Below, piece after piece: positions 1-22,252 of a stretch of 64,000 nt of DNA. Location: positions 22,172,357 through 22,236,356 of the forward strand of contig OX393567.1 in NCBI GenBank assembly GCA_947652115.1, in the 5' to 3' direction. The position numbers and the translations under genes were made by a program. The notes beneath the pieces are model-generated. The model was not told where the DNA came from, made no database searches, and saw only the letters and a program-made list of their open reading frames with translations. The stretch's first letter is position 1. The number at the start of each line of letters is the position of its first letter. The stretch is from Blastomussa wellsi (Eukaryota; Cnidaria; Anthozoa; Scleractinia; Plerogyridae).

Positions 1-401
1 GGTCATAAATCGATTGGCAAACACGAGGGTCAGCAATTTACAGAGTGTTCTGAGAAAAGGAGGGAAAAGGAAACTTTGTTATATATATCTTCCTAAAGGA
101 AGGGAATCACCGAGAGTGGAGAAGCAGTATAACTGTTGACTTCCCCCCCCCCTACTCTCCCGCGTTTTACTGAATTTAAGAGGGCAATTTATAGCATTCC
201 TTGAGTATTTTCAAGATAGTTCCTTGGCGTAAGTTTTTAATTCATAAAGAATTTTCAATAGGAAATTATTACGATTGGATCTTTAACTATTCTCATCCTA
301 AGTGAAACATTCACACTCATCTGATTTTCATTCTATACTAAAACTTTGTTTGATGCAAACTTAACAATACAAGGAACAGAGAACAAGAATAGGTGAAGAG
401 T
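1..401. other. 3' flank of the first USOMP5-like gene
   Basis: AT-rich sequence after the stop codon of the minus-strand gene that begins at 3431. It presumably holds that gene's 3' UTR. A run of nine C lies near 145. I see no coding signal and no clear repeat. Confidence 0.5.
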
Positions 402-3400
402 TCAACGGACATAAATCTTCCAGAAGTCTCCAGGCGAAAAAGCTCCTGTGTCGACGTCGTCGCATTCCCATCTGTTCAAACCTGCTCCATTGGCCCAGTG
501 ATATACGTAGGCGATAAATGTTGGAAAATCATACAACTCACGTCTTCCGTCGTGCCCCCATTTTCCAACTTCATAGGTAATATCTCGTCCCCATTTGGCA
601 CAGTCCTTTGCGAGGTTTGAGTTGTCGCCATCCAGTCGTTCAAAAGATCCGCATGCATAGGGCATGGCATCAGTCTCACGGCTGAAGTACCGGACAACAG
701 CTTCACCAGTGCTGTTAGCGACCGTGGTCACGTGGAACATACGGCCATGATGCTGTTTACTGCAGTGGAATCTCAGCTGAGTGAAAAGCAAATGTGTTCT
801 CAGCTCATTCAAGGCAGTAGTCGCGAGTATCATGTTGTTGTTGCTATAGTTACTGATTCCGCGGTATGAGGCCTCAACGCCAGGCATGGTGGGACGGGTT
901 GAGCTGTCAATCACAACGTTGTACATCAGAAGCCAGCCTCCTAAAATACCGACGATCACGCGTCATTAAAGTGAAATTAAATAGTCTTGGAATTTATGAC
1001 GTAGTGAATGGGGGATAAAGGTACCTAACTTGAAATTCAAAATGTTAGTGTGGGAAAATCCTTTAGTTTAAAAATTTCTTGTAAAGTAGACAAAAGGCTT
1101 GATCGATATTTGGAAATCTCAGCGATCGAGCTGCAAGAGTTTACAGCAAAGTTTGTGCTTTCGATTTACATATAGTTTTTTTTAATATAATAAAAAAGAA
1201 GATTACACATTGGCTCAAAGGCATGAATTTCATCTTCTCGTCCGATCACTCGTGAGATAATGTTCTTTCCACTTTTCACCATCGTGTAACATCTGCTGTT
1301 TTCAAGATTAATCCATCACTTACCACCGTCAACTGTCATGTCACAGAAGACTTTTAAAGGGTTTCCGTTTTTCTCGGGGTCGATCCAGTAGTCTCCATCT
1401 CCTTTTGAATCTCCAGAAACCCGGATATCCTCGCATGAATAAGCCGGGTGTTCTGAATACCAACCCCTTTTAGCTGCAATCAGAAAAGCGAAGTTTCACC
1501 AAGCGTTTGTCGCATCTTAATTCAGTAGCACTCATGAAAACAGTACAGTGATCAAACAGTACAGTGATTATACAATTGATCAAAACGTGACGTTGCCTAA
1601 CTAAGGAGGATTTCGGGAATATAACCTCTTCTTTTAGCTGCAATTAAATACAGTTTTCTGCTAAACGCCCTTTTACAATTTGTTATTAATCAATTTTATT
1701 ATTTTCTGTAATGATGGACAAATGAATCTATCAAAAAAGTCACAGTCACAACCCTGGCACTGTGGCAGTGGCTGTGGCAATTGCTGTTGCTGTGGCTGTG
1801 GCTGTGGCTGTGGCTGTGGCTGTGGCTGTGACTGTGGCTGGGGCTGTGGCTGGGGCTGTGGCTGGGGCTGTGGCTGTGGCTGTGGCTGTGGCTGTGGCTG
1901 TGGCTGTGTCTGTGTCTGTGGCTGTGGCTGGGGCTGTGGCTGTGACTGTGTCTGTGTCTGTGTCTGTGGCTGTGTCTGTGGCTGTGGCTGTGGCTGTGGC
2001 TGTGGCTGTGGCTGTGGCTGTGGCGGTGGCTGTGGCTGTGACTGTGACTGTCGACCGTGGCTGTGGCTGTGGCTGTGGCTGTGACTGTGGCTGTTGCTCT
2101 GACTGTGACTGTGACCGTGACTGTGGCTCTGACTATGACTGTGGCTGTGGTTGTAAATGTTTCATTATTATGGTACATGTGTCGTACTAAAGTAAGATCA
2201 ATAATACGCACGTGTTTCGCAGCGCTCTTCCTTGTATCCTAGATGGCAATGACCGGAATTGTGGGGCATGTTATCAATGCTGGAGCCATCAATGCAGGAA
2301 AGCTGTAAATATGTGTCAGTAGCACATTTATGTATAAAAAAAACAGAGAACTATTAGATTAGAAGATTTAATTATTTTCACAGTTGTGAAAGAATTTGAA
2401 AGAAGAAGAATTTGCTAATTCGATTTCATTTCATCTTTAGATGTTTGGAAACAGTATTTTAGTTTGATTACAGCGGAGTCTCGAAAATTGTTTCGAGAAA
2501 TTGGGTGTAGCATTTTAGTGTTTTAATGATTTTGGGGTTCAAGAAATCGAGGGTTTGTGTCAAGATTCTATTTTTTTGTTTATTTTTTTCTTATAAAAGG
2601 TTCGACAGAATCGGTAAACCCAAAGAAAAAAAAAAGCTTTAGGAAGTGTGTTGAAATATTTTTATTTTAATATTTAAAAATTTACGCTTTTTTGTAATTT
2701 TTTTTTGTTTTAATTCTAATACGATATTGCCATGATGACTGCAATAATCCCAAAAAAACCTTAAAGTCGGGTTTTCGCGATTCAGATGTCATTTCAACTT
2801 TCAAATATTCGTCTAAACATCGCGCTCTTTTGATTTTAATGGTTACTATCTTTGAAGAAAAAAATAACTAGATGAAAATAAAGCGAAGAGTATTTCGTCT
2901 TAGCTTTGTTTTCCTCACAACGATTTTATTCATGCCATTCAACTGACCTGAGCAGAACCGTAGTATATGGATTCTTTCTTCCACTTAAGACTATCTGGAG
3001 TCATTTGTCGTGTTTTGTTGTTCAGCTCACAAATCCAGTTTGGATCGTTGCTCCCGGCGGATTGAACATTAAACGACTTGCAACTGACATTTCGGATGCA
3101 TTTTAGTCCACAGTCAAACTCGTCAACAACAACGATCTTAACCATGTCATGACCAATTAATGCATGATCTAAAAGGAAACGCAAACAAAGGTTAACAACA
3201 ACAACAACCACAACTACTTGACAAGCGGTTTGTGCTCTTTGGCCAATGTCATCAACCTCAAAATAAGAAATAGAAAGACGTTAAAATGTACCAGTTCTCT
3301 TTCGTTTTATACTCACCAACTAGAGTTTCAAAAACGCTTCCGCAAAAGTTTGTGTTCGCCATAACTAATAGTGCAAAGAGTAGAATGTTGAGAGAGAATA

Positions 3401-3431
3401 TGGCCAACTGAATCAGGTGCAAACCAGCCAT
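402..3431 (-). CDS. Secreted PAN/EGF/fibrinogen-like protein, skeletal organic matrix protein 5-like (copy 1)
   Basis: Complete five-exon gene on the minus strand: 3317-3431, 2948-3168, 2212-2302, 1324-1473, 402-940, giving 1116 nt (371 aa plus stop). Exon 1 (aa 1-38) is a signal peptide with a hydrophobic core, followed by NTNFCGSVFE. Exon 2 (aa 39-112) is PAN/apple-like (DHALIGHDM, FDCGLKC, CKSFNV, CELNNKTRQM, YYGS). Exon 3 is a short half-EGF module (CHLGYKEERC). Exon 4 carries GDGDYWIDPEKNGNPLKVFC, and the junction to exon 5 builds DGGGWLL, the entry motif of fibrinogen-like domains. Exon 5 contains YRGISNY, NELRTHL, RFHCSK and ends WKIYVR. Intron phases are 1, 0, 1, 1. From memory, coral proteins of this architecture are named 'uncharacterized skeletal organic matrix protein 5-like'; a role in skeletal matrix is not shown by the sequence. 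Most splice sites are canonical; the exon 3 donor is GTGCGT. Confidence 0.85.
1757..2155. repeat. (TGTGGC)n hexanucleotide array
   Basis: About 400 bases of imperfect TGTGGC units with variants TGTGAC, TGTGTC and TGGGGC, lying inside intron 3 (1474-2211) of the minus-strand gene. The low-complexity proteins it can encode in several frames are artefacts of the repeat. A much shorter TGGCTGTGGC tract sits at 7505-7545, in the corresponding intron of the neighbouring paralogue. Confidence 0.95.
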
Positions 3432-5613
3432 CACAAAACTCGAGATATTTTCGTAAGGATTCCTTACTTTGACTCCGTCGTTTGAAAGCTAGCACCTTAA
3501 AATCTCATTTAGGTCTAATGTATAGGTCAGGTTTATTATACACTGAGGCGAGTGTATTTAACGGCGCCTGGCTTATTTATAATTCATAGAAACAGCCATT
3601 TGGCGGTCTCTTGCAATTGATTTCGCCTTTCTTTTTCTTGCTCATTGTTTTGAGCTTTTCACATGAGAAATTTTCAGCTGCTTCTAAATTATTTAACCAA
3701 AACTAACTTTTAATTAGTTGTACAAGATAACAGACACGTAAAACTATTTATTTTGCACGAGTCTAGTAAAAGATTAACCACCAATTCTTAGAAGGAACAA
3801 TGAATTCTTATCTGTAAATCATTTTCATCAAAATAGATATTCTTGGTTTTCACGTGACGTCATAAAATTTTAAAAACAAAATTCGCTGGGCCTGCGTAAT
3901 TTTCATTGTCACCACGTGAAAGAAATCCTAAAAATACACCTATTCACAGGTTTTCAGCAAGATAGTGTCCTTTGTGTTTGAAATACAGCATGTTGAATTT
4001 TAGAGATTTCCGCCGCACGTGACCTCACGATGGCACCGTGGCAAAGTTGTCGTGCTCTAAAAAAGGTCTTTTCGCAAAAGTTTTGCAGTTTAAACAGTTC
4101 AAGTATCAGGAAAGATGTGTATGTGCATACACACTAGATCGTGAGGAATGAGCAGTCGCTTTTATGGCAAAAGTCAGTGCCGCCATGTTGGTGAACATCA
4201 AGATGGGCACCAACATGGCGTTTCCATACTGAGCTCCATAAATTTGCGAGAAATGGTTCGGCAAATAACTCACGAATGGTGTACCGCACAGACCTGAGAC
4301 TTGGAGATGTTGTTTACCTATTAATATTTTATAACATTTGAATTTATCAGGTTTTTTAATTGCATGGTTTCGAGTTTATGTTTTGATGGCGTGACAGTGA
4401 AAACCACCTATTGATGGTTTGTTACAATGATAAATTTTACTTAGACAATATTCTTAATGTTGTTTCTTAATTTTCTTCCCAAAGGCATTTAGCCTGAAAA
4501 TCGTTGAAACGAGTACTATGGTATCACAGTCGGTGCAGCATTATAGCGGAGCTCGGGGCCGCCAAGCGGAGCCCCATTCTCATATGGGAAAGAAAACGAA
4601 ACCCATGAGTTGATTTTCTCATGGTTATCATGGCTAGCGATATTGCTCGTGGGCTCGTACGCACGACGACGGAGTCGCGCAACATGGCGGCCATAAATAG
4701 CCATGCCTTGTCAACACCTTGTCAGCCTTATCAGCTTACATCTTTGTTATAGGGCATCCATGTTATGGTCAATTGACAGCTGTAAAATCTAGGTATCCGC
4801 TGACCAGTATCACATGACCAGAACGCGGCTCAGGTAAGAACTCATCGAGGTAACGTGTTTTTTTGACGTTGACAGCTGACCAGGCATTGGTTTTCTTCAT
4901 TGAAGGCGGGCTCAGGTCCGATTTTTTTCTTCTGGCAGCATTTTTTAACTTTTTATGATCATTCTTAGCGAAAATTCTACAATTCGAGTTGACGTTTTTA
5001 ATTATTATTTATTTCAGAGAAATTATTAAGAACCAACAAAACCACGGAGCTCCGCTTTTAGGCTTGGCTAAATCTATATATTACAAATACAATAATTTCT
5101 AATCTCTTTTCTTTTCTGCTGGTGAGCTAGCTACGCTCTGGGACATGAAGTGGCTTTGTTTGAATGTCCCAGCGCGTAGCTTGCTCACCAGCAGGGTGTT
5201 ATTTTGTACCATGTGAATGGGTCGTGCAAAGGGCCTAGTCATCAAATTACTGCAAAACTATAATATATCCAAACGGGAGTGATCAGTGCCGCTATCGTGC
5301 GTCCAGTTTTCGGTTATACGTACGGTAGGAAATTTTTTCCGGCACGACTGATAATCGAAACTCCATGATAACGTCACAAAAGTTTTAACAAGAGTGCTCG
5401 TTTTTAATAAAAGGAATATTGGCACACGTTTTGGTAGAGCATGTCACACCCTACTTAATTGGTTTGATTTTCATAATACAGAAAGAGGAAACGGACCAAT
5501 TTGTCGACACACAAAAAGATACTGGTTTTTTATCATCTAATTGATTGATTAATTGTCCACACTCATCAGAGTGGCCAACTTATGCATTCTTGTGGGCCAC
5601 TTATTTCTTTCCC
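3432..5613. other. Intergenic region between the two paralogues
   Basis: Presumed promoter of copy 1 followed by the 3' flank of copy 2. It contains a hairpin element (5116-5194) but no convincing exon on either strand. The stretch 4500-5050 is relatively GC-rich and may be an old repeat. Confidence 0.5.
5116..5194. repeat. Short palindromic (hairpin) element
   Basis: The left arm beginning CTGCTGGTGAGC at 5116 is nearly the reverse complement of the right arm ending GCTCACCAGCAG at 5194. The loop is about 17 bases. This has the form of a snapback MITE. Confidence 0.8.
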
Positions 5614-8600
5614 TTAGCGCACATAGATTCGCCAAAAATCTCCCCGCGATTCTTCGAAATCTTTTTCAACATCGTCGCAGAGCCAGACACCAGAATGTGC
5701 GACCCAGTGATACTTCCTAGAAACAAATGCTGCGTGGTTGTGCATCCTTTTTTCACCCGATATTTTGTAGTGTCCCCACTTCCCAGCATGCTTTGACCCG
5801 TCGTTTCCCCACTTGGCACACTGCGGGGCTAACTGAGAGTTATCGCCGTGTAATCTCTTAAACGAATTGCACGAAAAGGGAAGCACGTCCGTCTGGTTGC
5901 TGAAGTACTGGACCACAGCTTCACCAGTGCTGCTATTGACCGTGGTCACGTGGAATGTACGTCCAAGGTGTTTACTGCAGTGGAATCTCAGTTGAGTAAA
6001 ATTTAAGTATGTTCTCAGCTCATTCATGGCGCTTGCTTTGATCCCCATTAAGTTGTTTCGATAGTTACTGATCCCGCGATATGAGATCTCTGGGGTCCAG
6101 TTAGATGGTCGAGTAGAGCTTTCCATCCACAGATTGGTTACGAGAAGCCAGCCTCCTGAAATCGGTAATAATTGTTACAATTTTGATTTCAAAAGCACTT
6201 TAACATACCTGCGAAAAATTGGACGAGTTCAATTCAATGAGACATTATGAAATGGGGCTCTAGCCATATGATTATCTTTAAATTGTTTATTATTATTATT
6301 ATTATTTTGGCTTTCTAAATACTCGAAGATTAAAACGTTAAGGCTACAAATCTCCAAGGGTGCTGTACACCCTATCGGTTCGATAGTTTTTAGCAGTCAT
6401 TTTCTAAACAAAATATCCAGCCTTGGAAACTTATCTTTGGGGATTAGCTCAAACATCATGAACTATAACCATTCTCGTCCCCAGACACCATTACCCTTCC
6501 GGTCTGCGCCAGGGCTTGATCCCTGGGTTCTGGGGACGAGAATGGAACTATAATCAATCCCCATCCCGTCTTCTAAAGAATAAATTGCGATAATGATTCA
6601 TGGTCGTAATACATACCACCAAGCGCGAGGGCCGTGCTGGGGGAATATCGGCCCGACGTCTTTGCAGTACGGACCGAGCACAGCGACTGTACCGAAAATA
6701 CCGAGAGCCGATATTGTCCCAGTAAAGTCCCGAGCTAGCTTGGTTAATAATATATAGATTTATTACACAACCAAAAACGTTTTTATAGCCAGAAGCGTAT
6801 AGAGAACAGGATCGAGAAGAACGATACGCTCGTGTAGGTATCTGTCTCGACCTGTCTCATGAAGGAGTAGAATTCTATTTCTAAATCATCTTCATGTACC
6901 TCCGTCAGTTGTCATGTCACAGTAGACCTTTAAAGGGTTTCCGTTTTTCTCTGGATCGATCCAGTACTCTCCATCTCCTTTATAATCTCCATAATCCCGG
7001 ATGTCCTGGCATGAATGAGCAGGATGTTGTGAATACCAACCTCTTTTAGCTGCAATTCGGAAATAAAAATCCAGCGAAGCGATTATTATCATGATCATCA
7101 TTTATTTATTTATTCGCGATCGCCACATTGCAATTGTGAACGATTGTTATGTTACAATTGGAGCGGAATAGTAAGGCGAGGAGACCTCCAAGAAATCACC
7201 AGGCTTGTAGAAGGAGGCCACCTCGGTTATCAAAGTGCAACTAGGCCAAATCAAAATCATTTCGGAAGAAATTCGATCATCTTTTTCTTAAAAGTAGGAA
7301 AGCTTGTTGAACCAGTGATGAATCTTGGAAGAGAATTCCAAAGTTTAGGACCTTGTTAGAGTATCAAAAACTGCTTAAGATTTGTACGACAGAGGAATCT
7401 GTGTCAATACTGCTATGGTGTGGCTGCGGGTCAATGATTATATCAATGAGTGGGTATTTTTGTGTTGTTGCAACTGGAGCTTCGATTAATTGTAGGTGTT
7501 ACTATGGCCGTGGCTGTGGCTGCGTTTTGTGGCTGTGGTTGTGCCGGACTTTCTCAAAGTTGTTCGCTTCTCGTTTCCGGTTTGGCAATTCTGTGGGCTT
7601 GACTTGTAAGCAAACCTATACCAGTCGGTTTGTGATCGAGAGCAGGCTTACTAAATAAATCGCGCGCGAGCGGCCGGGTCTCAATCTCGCGGCCTAGTAC
7701 TGCCAAGGCGGCAAGAAGAATGGGGCAGAGAAAATGGGAAATGTTGCTATCTGCCGCTGGCCTGTCCCAAGCGTTCGCTATTTTTTCGGTCGTTTTCTTT
7801 AGCGCTGTTCCCCACGATCCGAAAGCCTGGAACAGGCTATCTGCCGCAAAATCTCCGCGTGCAACTTTTTGACATGTTCGTTTACATTTTGTTTCGCTCC
7901 AATTGGTTAGTCACCCGACACATATAAAACGCCGACTTGACACCTCGCAAAGGGTGGAATTAAAAAACCAGTACCCTGCTAACCTACCATAATTTTTTCC
8001 TCCTGCCGCGAATAATAAGAACCCCTGATCGCAGGTTAGTGTTTCGCGCAAGCTGACTATGCTCTGCCCCATTCTTCTGGCCTAGGCTCACGCGCGAATT
8101 ATTTAGCAAGCCTGCTCGCAGGCTAGCCTTAGCACTCACGTGTTTGGCATTTTTCTCCCTTGTATCCTGGATGGCACTGACGTCCCGCATCTTTTGGAAG
8201 GTTCTGAGCATGGAAACTATCCAAGCAGGAGACCTGTGTTGGTTAATTACAGTAAATCTAGTTGGCGTCGACATGTACTAAATCCAGGAACAGTGGAACA
8301 TCCAGGAACACGGAACACCGGAACATCCCGGAACACCAAAAGTACAATGTGAGCCCCGGGGCTTATTTTCGGAATTTTACGGTATTTGAACTGCGCGCGG
8401 GTGAAGATGAAAGTGAAAGATTATCTTCGCAGTGAATTCAGTCCAATTTAAGCAATTGGAATAAAAAAGCCTGAAAAATTCAAATTGTTAAAAGTGTATT
8501 TCAGAGTGTTTTAACACGATGAATTCAAAAATAGAACAAAATCAAAGTTATAAAGTTTATACGACCAATTGGACAACGAACGTACTCATTTCCTCACACT

Positions 8601-9133
8601 GTCTTAAAAAACATATTTTAAGCCTTGCAGTCAGAACAACTAACCTCAACAGAACCGTAGTATGTAGATCCTTTCTTCCATTTCAAATAACCTGGCTTCA
8701 TCTGTCGTGTTTTCTTGTTAAGCTCACAAACGACTTTTGATTTATAGTTGTCACTGGGGTGGACATTCAACGACTTACAAGTGTTATTTTCGATGCATTT
8801 AAGTTGACATTCAAACTCGTCGACAACAGAAGTGTTGCCCATGTCGTGACCAATTAAGGCATGGTCTGAAGGAGATAAAAGTTTAATTTTTCACGATGCA
8901 AACAAAAATAAAAAATGAGTTTTCTTAGTTATGATAATTATTTGCGGCACTTTTCACCCTACTTAAAAAGAAGCACAAAAATAGAGCTAGAGAGGAGCCT
9001 AATACTTTTGACACTTACCAGCTCGAGTTTCAAAAACGCTTGCGCAGAGATCTGTGTTCGCAATCACAAACAGGACAAGTGGCAGAATGTTGAGAGTTGT
9101 GATGGTTAACTGAATCAACTTCGAACCAGCCAT
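5614..9133 (-). CDS. Secreted PAN/EGF/fibrinogen-like protein, skeletal organic matrix protein 5-like (copy 2)
   Basis: Complete paralogue of the gene at 402-3431, in tandem and on the same strand. Exons: 9019-9133, 8645-8865, 8140-8233, 6900-7049, 5614-6155; 1122 nt, 373 aa. Exon lengths match copy 1 (115, 221, 94 versus 91, 150, 542 versus 539) and every intron phase is the same. Exon 1 is a signal peptide ending near NTDLCASVFE. Exon 2 is PAN-like (FECQLKC, CKSLNV, CELNKKTRQM). Exon 3 has CHPGYKGEKC. Exon 4 has GDGEYWIDPEKNGNPLKVYC, and the splice to exon 5 yields DGGGWLLV. Exon 5 keeps YRGISNY, NELRTYL, RFHCSKH, STGEAVVQYF, CDDVEKD and ends WRIYVR. No frameshift or early stop is seen, so both copies look functional. 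The first EGF cysteines are absent in both copies, so that module is partial by design or divergent. Confidence 0.85.
6460..6552. repeat. Palindromic MITE, CATTCTCGTCCCC family (copy 1)
   Basis: Terminal inverted repeats CCATTCTCGTCCCCAGA and TCTGGGGACGAGAATGG enclose about 45 bases. The flanks on both sides read AACTATAA, an apparent 8-base target-site duplication. It is related to the larger element at 50857-51245. Confidence 0.75.
7085..7460 (-). mobile_element. LINE 3'-end fragment (reverse orientation)
   Basis: The segment around 7145-7225 is the reverse complement of 14928-15010 with few mismatches (both include CTCCTCGCCTTACTA). It runs into a tail of ATAAATAAATGATGATC type read on the minus strand, typical of LINE 3' ends. 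It lies in intron 3 of copy 2. Confidence 0.65.
8262..8345. repeat. GGCATGTACTAAAA/GGAACACC element, partial copy
   Basis: Contains ACATGTACTAAATCCAGGAA followed by several GGAACA(C) units. It matches the left half of the elements at 17250-17465 and 26882-26999. The right inverted repeat is not present. Confidence 0.6.
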
Positions 9134-11048
9134 CAGTAAATTAAAGAATTTTTCTGCGAGTAAAGCTGATTTTTTCTGCGATAAAGCTGAATTTTTTGCG
9201 AGAAAAGAGAAACTGGCTTGCATTTAGAACATGCGGCAACGAGGTTGACGCGAAGATTGTCGGAGTTTTTGCATACTGCGATCTGAAGTGGAGGTAATAA
9301 GTTTGAGATGAGTTTATTTATAATTAATAAGTAACCGCACAATTGGTGGTGCCTTGCAATTAACTTCAGCTTTCCTTCATTTGTACTTTTTTGAGTTTTC
9401 TGACAAGAAAACAAAACTTATTTAATTATTTAATTTTTCTTAGCTCACTCAACAAAATAAAAAATACACAAAGCTATTTGTTCAAATCTAGGAAAGCAGT
9501 TTAGCCTAGCTCTTCGATTATAATTATATATCGCTCTAGTCTCGAGCACTTTATAGCAGATGAGGATTTCAATCCACTTTTTGCTTTCAATGAATTAGTG
9601 GAAAGATTGTATCGTGTCGCGTTGCATCTCATTGCGTGTTCATTGGTCAAGAGCTATGGTCGATGCGAGAATAGACCATGATACTAAGTGAGAGACGGAT
9701 TAAAATTAAAATATCCCGACAATTCCTTCCAGACGTCTTTCAAACAACTATCTAATAACATTTTGGCCCTTGCCGAAGCTCAATGCTGCGAGTGTAACTC
9801 GATTTGTCGCAAAAATGATTCAAAATATCGTGATAGAACTTCTTTAGACTTCAGGGAATGGCCAGATGAAAGGAATATGGCTAACGTCTTCCTTCGTTTA
9901 AAGCAATTCTTATGGACATTTTGCATGACAGGCCTTGAGACCACCTGTGTTGAAAACCGTGTTACGTTTCTTTTCTCTCCTCTGCAGAGGCTCCCTAATA
10001 TAAGATCCTGTTATGCTAGACGGGTAGCTGGCTTGAGGAGCGGGAGGGCGCGCGTGGGACGATGGGAAGAGCGAAATGCGCTCTCTTTCCTCTTCCCAGC
10101 GTTCCCCGCGTGTTTTCGTTTTCCCCAGGCTCCGCGCGCTTACTTTTCACCTCTCCCCGTTTCCCAGAGTACAAAAGAGGCCTCTGCGGAGCGACTGCGA
10201 CTGGAATTTAAAAATAACAAATCAAAATACGAGTTGGATCAAACAAAGGATGGAATCTGGGCAAAATGTAGGCTGGGAAATGGGATTTGGCGGCCAAAAC
10301 AGAAAGTTCATAGTTCCAAATCAATGTCCCCGTCGTCATCTGGGTCTGCCGAGTGCCGACATTCTGAGCGCAGAAATTAAGAAAATAAAAGAGCGGTATC
10401 CTTAGTTTGAGCTTGAGATCGAACAGGATACCATTCGTAAACCATTGCTGCCCAAGCAAGTTTGCTCTACAGAGCATCTTCCTGATTTTTAGACGGTTTT
10501 TTTCGATGGGGGGTGGCGCCCATTAGAGAGGTGCGTCTATTTTAAACTTCACACCACACCAGGGGCGTTTAATGGATAGGAGGCGTTTTAAAGAGAGGGG
10601 GCGTTTATTAGATCATTTTTGACGGTAAATCTATTTTTAGATCGTTCAACTCGATAAAAGATAATACATTTTCCTTATTTCTAAATTACGAGATAACGAT
10701 GTTAAGGTTCTTTGTGCAACAAGCAGCGATCTTTTGTTTCGTAAACTCAACTGCAGTCAATTCAAACCAACTGAACTAATTAAGTTGTAAAATGGATGTC
10801 AACTGAACAGTAAAAACGTTTCCAGGTGAAAACGATACGCTGTACATTATGTAATGCCATCTTTTCACGAGTGCGTAGTACAAAGAAAAAATCTAAATTA
10901 CCGCAGGATAGGGGCTGAATTACCGTCAGGAACTCAGATTTAATTTTTTTGTGTCCTACGTTCGAGACATTCTCCTTCGAAGAGAGCTAAGAAGCTGGTC
11001 ACACTCACACTCGCTGATCACATTCACACGCTGAATGTGGGAATCCTT
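9134..11048. other. Intergenic region upstream of copy 2 and downstream of LCMT1
   Basis: No supportable gene. A GC-richer block (about 9980-10200) and a block with repeated GGCGTTTA/GGCGTTTTA motifs (10560-10610) look like dispersed repeats. The long open frame across 9688-10380 has no ATG at its start, no recognisable domain, and overlaps the repeat-like block, so I did not call it. Confidence 0.5.
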
Positions 11049-20696
<9,648 letters not shown>

Positions 20697-20984
20697 TCTC
20701 TTCTCGAAGTATTTGATCAACAGAAAGAAACGAAACATTTCAAACAAGCCGCCATGTTTGATTGTGACTCCCAAAGCACTATGGGGTTTGGCGTAGGGGA
20801 AATGGTGCCGCAGTCGGGGAGAGTGGGGTGCAACTTCGTCCTCAGGAGGGTGACGTCTCTGAGAGGGTTGCAAGTCTTTCTATATCGCGCCTGATATCAA
20901 GCTAGCTGCGCCATTCCAAAAGGATGGGCTAAAAATAACAGAGTAGAAAAATCGATGGCCCCAGAACGAACCATCGATACAATA

Positions 20985-21245
20985 TTATAACAGGAGCCAT
21001 AATCGGGGTTGCACTCTTTGCAAAAAGTTATACATCGGCGAAACAGGGAGACGGCTTGGCGACCGATTTCGAGAACACCTTCGCGAAGTTCCATCTTTCT
21101 GTATATAAAAAACACACGACACACAATTTCTCGATTCGCTCCGACGAAGGGCTAACGCTCGAAACGTCAGCTCTTGAATCTCTTTACGGTGGCCAATTGA
21201 CATTATCAACCCAGTTGATAAAACCAAATTATAGTGATGGAAGTA
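20985..21245 (+). mobile_element. Penelope-like element remnant, GIY-YIG endonuclease end
   Basis: The plus strand reads CTLCKKLYIGETGRRLGDRF then REHLREV, the core of the GIY-YIG nuclease that ends Penelope-like retroelements, and is then interrupted by a stop. Downstream, DEGLTLETSALESLYGGQ resembles the 3' segment usually seen after this domain in cnidarian copies. A decayed fragment. Confidence 0.65.
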
Positions 21246-22056
21246 GTTTCTTACAGATGGTAATGAGGTGAATCTGAAGACATAATCCCCCGATTATTGC
21301 TCCTGGTACATAACAAACTACCAAAAATCACTAAAATGTTGTTATCGTTTTTTTTTTCTTTATCACTCCGTAGACACTTTAATTTTTTTGATGTAGTATC
21401 TAGTTACAACACTTTGCCTGGAAGATTACATGTTCGTCGTTACAACTTTTTTTCTTCAGTCACCCGGATCTGCCGCCGTTCAGTTTGTTGGATGGTCAGG
21501 GCACATGCGCGATTCAACTATACCCAACTGTGACGTAAATATTTTTTTCTAATTTTTGGCATTTTTTAACTTTGCCCCATTCCTTGATTCACGTGAGTAG
21601 TAAGGCAATCTTTTGAACTGGATAACTGCTCAGCCGGCTGTTGAGCATACAACCAGACCATTTTACTATTCTCAAAATTCCTTTGTTCCTTTTTCATCAG
21701 GTTACTCCGTGCAGCAAGTCTATCATATACTGTATTCTGTATGCTATGATGCAACAACCTAAGTACCCTGGCAATGTTTGAATGCTGAATTATTTGTTCT
21801 AATATTAAGTCACATTAACCCACCAAGCCAGGCAATACTAAACACATCGATACTTAAAATAATAATCCGTTAATTTTCTTTCACGAGTCTTAAATAACGT
21901 CAGTTTCCTATGCTTAGCATTAAATGTTTTGATTTTGCTTGCAACCTAATTAAAGAAAATGCACAACTTTAATGTTCAAGCTGTTGATTTTTAGTGAGCC
22001 TACTGGGGAAGACACTGATTGACTAGCTTGCGTGCAGCTGTCTACTACTTCCGCGT

Positions 22057-22252
22057 ATGATTGACCGACCGACCGACCCACCGACCGACCCACCGACCGC
22101 CCGACCGCCCGACCGCCCGACCGCCCGACCGTCCGACCGATCGAGCGACCGACCAACCGACCGAGCGACAGACCAACCGACCGACCTACCAACCGACCGA
22201 CCGACTGACCGACCGACCGACCGACCGACCGAGCGACCGACTGACTAATCTG
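22057..22252. repeat. (GACC)n tetranucleotide array
   Basis: About 195 bases of GACC units with GCCC, GAGC and AACC variants, immediately beyond the GPCR 3' end. The Pro/Arg/Thr/Asp-rich proteins it seems to encode on both strands are artefacts of the repeat. Confidence 0.95.

Noticed and set aside
1680..2242. Long open frames on both strands rich in Gly-Cys, Val-Ala or His-Ser
   Set aside because: They are translations of the TGTGGC hexanucleotide array in an intron; a repeat whose unit length is a multiple of three stays open in several frames.
9688..10380. 230-codon plus-strand open frame
   Set aside because: Begins at GTG rather than ATG, has no domain or splice context, and overlaps GC-rich repeat-like DNA.
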